DNA of 8,823 nt, taken from NCBI GenBank assembly GCA_002862325.1, contig PKCT01000087.1, positions 1-8,823 of the forward strand, in the 5' to 3' direction. Position 1 is the first letter of the stretch; the number at the start of each line of letters is the position of its first letter. A program made the position numbers and the translations under genes. Source of the DNA: Phycisphaerae bacterium (GTDB lineage: Bacteria > Planctomycetota > Phycisphaerae > Phycisphaerales > SM1A02). Below, one piece after another: positions 6,501 through 8,823 of the stretch. The notes under the pieces were generated by a model. That model worked only from the letters and a program-made list of their open reading frames with translations. It made no database searches and had not been told where the DNA came from.

Positions 6501-7025
6501 TCACACATCCTCATCGATGAGATGTGCGAGTCCGGCATCGACGAGAATGGCCCGGAAGTTGTCGCTGAACACGAAGTTGTGTTCGGGGAATGCGCGACCG
6601 GCCATGTTCCGGTCGAGATGGCTGAACATCAGGTCGGCGCGACCGATCTCGACCCATCGGCCGTCTCCGTGGTCGCAGAGATGGATCAGTCCGGAGGTGC
6701 TGGCGCCCGCCGCATCGATCCGATCCAGGTACGCCTCGTATCGAAGCGACTGACCAGCGAGCACGTCGCGATCGACCTCGAACTTCGAGACCTTCGCCAG
6801 AACCACCTTCTCCTTGAAGCGATGCACCGAACCCACGAGGATGCCGGCGGTCTGCGCCATGCCCTCCACGAGAAGGGATGCTGGTGCGACCGCGAGCGGC
6901 TCGATGCCGTCCGACCCATCGAAGTGGTCGTGGAGATGCTCCTCGGCCAAGGAGACGTTCTTAATGGTGTCGAGCCGAGCCTCGGGCTCGAAACGAATGA
7001 TGGTGTCGATCCACATCCACCGCAT
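6501..7025 (-). CDS. Diverged FabZ-like hot-dog dehydratase
   Basis: A 174-residue protein related to beta-hydroxyacyl-ACP dehydratases. The N-terminus aligns with the first dehydratase of the cluster without gaps over 14 residues (both have IDxxIxxEP), followed by a shared KNV..AEE..L.DHF block, so the two are paralogs. This also supports the ATG at 7023-7025 over the second ATG four codons in. The likely catalytic pair is His34 (HDHF) and Glu54 (VEGMAQTAG). They are 20 residues apart, against 14 in FabZ and in the neighbour, because of extra residues around 36-47, and the PG before the active-site helix is Pro-Ala. The later part (KVVLAKVSKFEVDRDVLAGQ, 73-92) fits the hot-dog strands, and there is an additional C-terminal stretch of about 35 residues. 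It may be a non-catalytic partner or act on an unusual acyl chain. It lies 27 bp after the ACP gene. Confidence 0.82.
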   Translation of the reverse strand: MRWMWIDTIIRFEPEARLDTIKNVSLAEEHLHDHFDGSDGIEPLAVAPASLLVEGMAQTAGILVGSVHRFKEKVVLAKVSKFEVDRDVLAGQSLRYEAYLDRIDAAGASTSGLIHLCDHGDGRWVEIGRADLMFSHLDRNMAGRAFPEHNFVFSDNFRAILVDAGLAHLIDEDV

Positions 7026-7052
7026 GACGGTCGCCCAAGTCTTTCCGCGACG

Positions 7053-7445
7053 CTAGGCCGAAACCTTGCGTTCGATGAAGTCGACGAGACTCGACACCGT
7101 GAAGACCTCGGACAGCTGATCGACTCGGCGATCCTGTTCGAGCTTCGAGAAGTCGACGTGCGGCATCCGCTCCCTGAGCAGATCCATCGCCTTGTCCGTG
7201 AGCTTTCCGTCCTCGACGAGCGAGTCGTCGGACATCAGGTTCTCGGGGAAGAGTTCGCCTTGATCGATCTTGATCGAAAACTCCTGCTCCAGCTTGAAGC
7301 TGATGTCGAGGAAGTCGATCGACTCGGCACCGAGGTCGCCGATGAGCGTGGCGTCCATCGTGACCTCCTCGGCGTCGACTCCGAGGGCGTTCTCAAGCAC
7401 TTCCTTGACCTTGTCGAAGATCTCGTCGCGGCTGATGACCGCCAT
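7053..7445 (-). CDS. Acyl carrier protein, elongated form (130 aa)
   Basis: Small acidic carrier that holds growing acyl chains on a 4'-phosphopantetheine arm. The attachment site is Ser42 in DLGAESIDFLD (37-47), with helix II continuing as ISFKLEQEFSIKI. The usual first helix and loop precede it (SRDEIFDKVKEVLENALGVD, 5-24). Compared with E. coli ACP (78 residues) there are about 45 extra residues between helix II and the last helix, roughly 62-110, rich in charged residues and with a probable helix at 81-92 (KLTDKAMDLLRE). The last helix is recognisable at about 116-127 (FTVSSLVDFIER). AAGGAG (7452-7457) stands 6 bases before the ATG, the strongest ribosome site in the window, as expected for an abundant carrier. 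It sits between two dehydratase genes (67 and 27 bp spacing). No ketosynthase or phosphopantetheinyl transferase is in view. It may serve a dedicated lipid rather than bulk fatty acid synthesis. Confidence 0.92.
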   Translation of the reverse strand: MAVISRDEIFDKVKEVLENALGVDAEEVTMDATLIGDLGAESIDFLDISFKLEQEFSIKIDQGELFPENLMSDDSLVEDGKLTDKAMDLLRERMPHVDFSKLEQDRRVDQLSEVFTVSSLVDFIERKVSA

Positions 7446-7462
7446 AGTCGACTCCTTACGGG

Positions 7463-7502
7463 CGTTTCCGAACGATGTCTCGCTCGTACGCTGGGGGAAA
7501 CG
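7463..7502. other. Inverted repeat between fabZ and the ACP gene
   Basis: CGTTTCC (7463-7469) and GGAAACG (7496-7502) are perfect 7-bp complements with a 26-base loop, filling most of the 66-bp gap before the ACP gene. It could be a processing or stabilising hairpin allowing more ACP than dehydratase to be made. It could also be chance. Confidence 0.2.
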
Positions 7503-7511
7503 TCGGACGCG

Positions 7512-7961
7512 TCAGCTGCGCCCGACCACCGAGCTCTCGACGCCCAGGGGCGGACGGCAGCGCTCGGTACGAAGCGACCGCATTGTAAACCTTCCGGATA
7601 CCGCGGTGTCGAGGTCCTCGATCGCGGCCCCCAGAGCCATGACCTTGCCTTCACCCCGGAAGGTGTGGATTCCATCCTTGGACGTCTTCATCCACTCGAC
7701 CTCGACCCGCAGCGCCTCTCCAGGTCGAACGAACGAGCCGTACCGAAGCGCCTTGACGCTTCCCAGTACCTGACGTGAATACGTGGGTTCGAGCAGAAGA
7801 CGAGCAGCCTGCACCATCGCCTCGACCATCATGACCCCGGGGAGGACCGGGAAGCTGGGAAAATGATCGGAAAGGTACTCCTCCGCCTCAGTCACGTTCT
7901 TCACAGCCACAATGCTGCGTGGTTCTTGGGCGATCACCTGATCTATGAGCCGGAACTTCAT
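7512..7961 (-). CDS. fabZ: 3-hydroxyacyl-ACP dehydratase, FabZ type
   Basis: Removes water from 3-hydroxyacyl-ACP to give the trans-2-enoyl-ACP in fatty acid synthesis. The hot-dog active-site block is clear: DHFPSFPVLPGVMMVEAMVQ at 32-51, with catalytic His33 and Glu47 at the normal spacing of 14. Downstream strands follow the family (VLGSVKALRYGSFVRPGEAL, 65-84). Length 149 is standard. The core fold ends at about 130, and the last 20 residues look like a variable tail. The start ATG 7959-7961 has no clear ribosome site, and an in-frame TGA lies about 30 bases upstream, so no longer form is possible. The mRNA may have a very short leader. It is the first gene of the minus-strand lipid block and is divergent from ftsK. 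The active-site proline-serine in FPSFP, where FabZ usually has FPG, is a small deviation. Confidence 0.9.
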   Translation of the reverse strand: MKFRLIDQVIAQEPRSIVAVKNVTEAEEYLSDHFPSFPVLPGVMMVEAMVQAARLLLEPTYSRQVLGSVKALRYGSFVRPGEALRVEVEWMKTSKDGIHTFRGEGKVMALGAAIEDLDTAVSGRFTMRSLRTERCRPPLGVESSVVGRS

Positions 7962-7969
7962 AACGCGAG

Positions 7970-7999
7970 AGGGTACCGAGAGTACTCAACGCGTGACAA
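7970..7999 (-). promoter_or_regulatory. Possible fabZ promoter giving a near-leaderless mRNA
   Basis: On the minus strand TTGTCA (7999 to 7994) resembles a -35 box (5 of 6), followed after 18 bases by TACCCT (7975 to 7970), a poor -10 box (3 of 6). Transcription would then start within a few bases of the fabZ ATG, which would explain the missing ribosome site. The match is weak and other placements are possible. Confidence 0.22.
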
Positions 8000-8023
8000 G
8001 TCATTTTTTATTGGACTTCCACC

Positions 8024-8051
8024 TCCTTGGCTGGGTGATCACCACCAAGGA
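8024..8051. promoter_or_regulatory. Imperfect 28-bp palindrome in the ftsK/fabZ divergent region
   Basis: Left arm TCCTTGGCTGGGTGA (8024-8038) pairs with right arm TCACCACCAAGGA (8039-8051) over 13 bp with two single-base bulges. The centre, GGTGATCACC (8034-8043), is a perfect 10-bp palindrome. It lies 40 bp before the ftsK ATG and 62 bp before the fabZ ATG. Its symmetry and place suggest an operator for a dimeric regulator acting on both genes. If transcribed toward ftsK it would also form a leader hairpin. No T-run follows, so it is not an intrinsic terminator. The rest of the 130-bp gap also holds GAGTACTC (7980-7987) and TGACAAGTCA (7994-8003). Confidence 0.45.
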
Positions 8052-8091
8052 AACATGGGGCCTTCCGGGGGATTTCGCCGATATCCACACG

Positions 8092-8823
8092 ATGTCCCGC
8101 ACTCAGAAGAATCGCACATCCCAATCACGTAAGCATTTAGAAGATATTGGCTTGCGGCAATTTGAGCCGACACTCTTTCGCCGAGTCCTGTGGCTCGTGG
8201 GATGTGCCCTTCTCGTCTTCGTCGTCATCGCCGTCGCTGGCTTCGACCCGGCAGATCCTCCATCGACGCTCGTATCCCAGGTGAACAGCCCTGCAGCGAA
8301 CCCCGCTGGGCCGGTCGGGGCATCGATCGCCTGGTGGTGCTACCGGATCATCGGCCCTGGTATCTGGGTGTTCTTCAGCCTCCTCACCGTCGCGATGGTG
8401 ACCTTGGCCCGCGGCTACACGATCACGCATCCCGTCGTGCGATGCCTTGGAGCGGTGCTCGTGGCGGTCGCGGTCTCCGCACTCCACGAAGCATGGCTCG
8501 TACCGCTCGGACTCTTCGCAGGCCCCATGGTGGGACTCCCCTCCGGGCTCCTGGGCAGCGAGCTCGAACTCGGCCTCGCGGACCGGTTCGGCGGCCTCGG
8601 CTCATCACTGATTCTGCTCACGGCGTTGGGTCTGGGTCTCCTGGTCGCGGCGGACGAGATCGTGCTCGCCTTCCCAGCCACGCTGACCCGATGGATCGCA
8701 TCGACGCGTCACTTGAGCCAACTCGGGGCCCCGATCCGCCACGCCAGTTCGGCCCTCGGGACGCTGATTCGACGACCAGCGCCCCAACCCGCAGGTGGCG
8801 GTGCCTGGGCGTCCTACGAGGAA
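8092..8823 (+). CDS. ftsK: DNA translocase FtsK, N-terminal membrane domain (cut by right edge)
   Basis: FtsK sits at the division septum and pumps DNA so that chromosome ends clear the closing septum. The frame from ATG 8092 is open for 244 codons to the edge. The translation begins with a basic stretch (1-31). It then has four hydrophobic segments at about 32-50, 80-106, 117-143 and 168-194, the four-helix membrane domain of FtsK/SpoIIIE. After the first helix comes FDPADPPSTLVSQVN (51-65) and then N..GPVGA (70-77), which is the conserved periplasmic loop of this family. A Pro/Gly-rich linker begins at about 229. The ATPase and gamma domains lie beyond the window. The frame is open upstream of the ATG without another ATG, so GTG 8035 is the only other realistic start and I think it less likely. 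The ribosome site is weak. The first 20 codons are richer in A/T than the rest. Confidence 0.9.
   Translation, partial: MSRTQKNRTSQSRKHLEDIGLRQFEPTLFRRVLWLVGCALLVFVVIAVAGFDPADPPSTLVSQVNSPAANPAGPVGASIAWWCYRIIGPGIWVFFSLLTVAMVTLARGYTITHPVVRCLGAVLVAVAVSALHEAWLVPLGLFAGPMVGLPSGLLGSELELGLADRFGGLGSSLILLTALGLGLLVAADEIVLAFPATLTRWIASTRHLSQLGAPIRHASSALGTLIRRPAPQPAGGGAWASYEE

Noticed and set aside
4908..7778. A plus-strand open frame of 956 codons
   Set aside because: It runs antisense to coaD, the AhpD-like gene, the second dehydratase and the ACP gene, all with clear motifs. Its translation is rich in Arg, His and Asp and resembles no protein, as expected from codon bias on the opposite strand.
7888..8004. 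A 38-codon minus-strand frame overlapping the fabZ start, with GGAGG at 8022-8026
   Set aside because: The ribosome-site spacing is about 17 bases, too long. The peptide has no recognisable feature and the frame would overlap fabZ for most of its length. A leader peptide is possible but unsupported.
7863..8132. A plus-strand open frame of 89 codons reaching into ftsK
   Set aside because: It is out of frame with ftsK, antisense to fabZ at its start, and shows no protein-like pattern.
1..8823. Insertion sequences, phage genes, CRISPR arrays, tRNA genes
   Set aside because: No transposase or integrase motif, no regularly spaced repeats, and no tRNA cloverleaf pattern seen by eye on either strand.

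Overview
High-GC bacterial DNA (roughly 63% GC by eye) with eleven genes, ten on the minus strand and one on the plus strand. The gene set is chromosomal housekeeping. I see no transposase, phage gene, tRNA, rRNA or CRISPR array. The style of several proteins (FtsK N-terminus with an FDPADPPS segment, an elongated acyl carrier protein between two hot-dog dehydratases, HtrA with two PDZ domains) suggests a marine planctomycete, perhaps of the Phycisphaerae. That assignment is an inference from general resemblance and was not tested by any search.

Layout, read in the direction of minus-strand transcription (right to left). A divergent promoter region of about 130 bp (7962-8091) separates ftsK (plus strand, cut off by the right edge) from a lipid block: a FabZ-type dehydratase (7961-7512), a long acyl carrier protein (7445-7053), a second, diverged hot-dog dehydratase (7025-6501) and a CxxC alkylhydroperoxidase-like protein (6455-5925). 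A gap of about 318 bp without a gene follows. It holds a compact set of nested inverted repeats (5711-5871) that could fold as a branched RNA. Next comes a coenzyme A block: coaD (5606-5043), a metallo-beta-lactamase-fold protein that has lost its metal ligands (5046-4348, overlapping coaD by 4 bp), and panB (4252-3389). Then a membrane-anchored HtrA-type protease (3284-1767), a short OppF/DppF-type ABC ATPase (1737-868), an unrecognised single-pass membrane protein translationally coupled to it (871-350), and the N-terminus of flavin-dependent thymidylate synthase thyX (275 to the left edge).

How they fit together: PanB makes the precursor of pantothenate, CoaD makes dephospho-CoA, and CoA donates the phosphopantetheine arm that the acyl carrier protein carries while the dehydratases act on its acyl chain. 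PanB and ThyX also both draw on 5,10-methylene-tetrahydrofolate. The shared cofactor logic is known biochemistry. That the genes are co-regulated is only inferred from orientation and spacing.

Most unusual items: the possible structured RNA in the 5607-5924 gap, the MBL pseudoenzyme between coaD and panB, the second dehydratase with six extra residues between its catalytic His and Glu, the palindromes in the ftsK/fabZ divergent region and in front of panB, and a marked excess of GATC sites (about 140 counted by hand).
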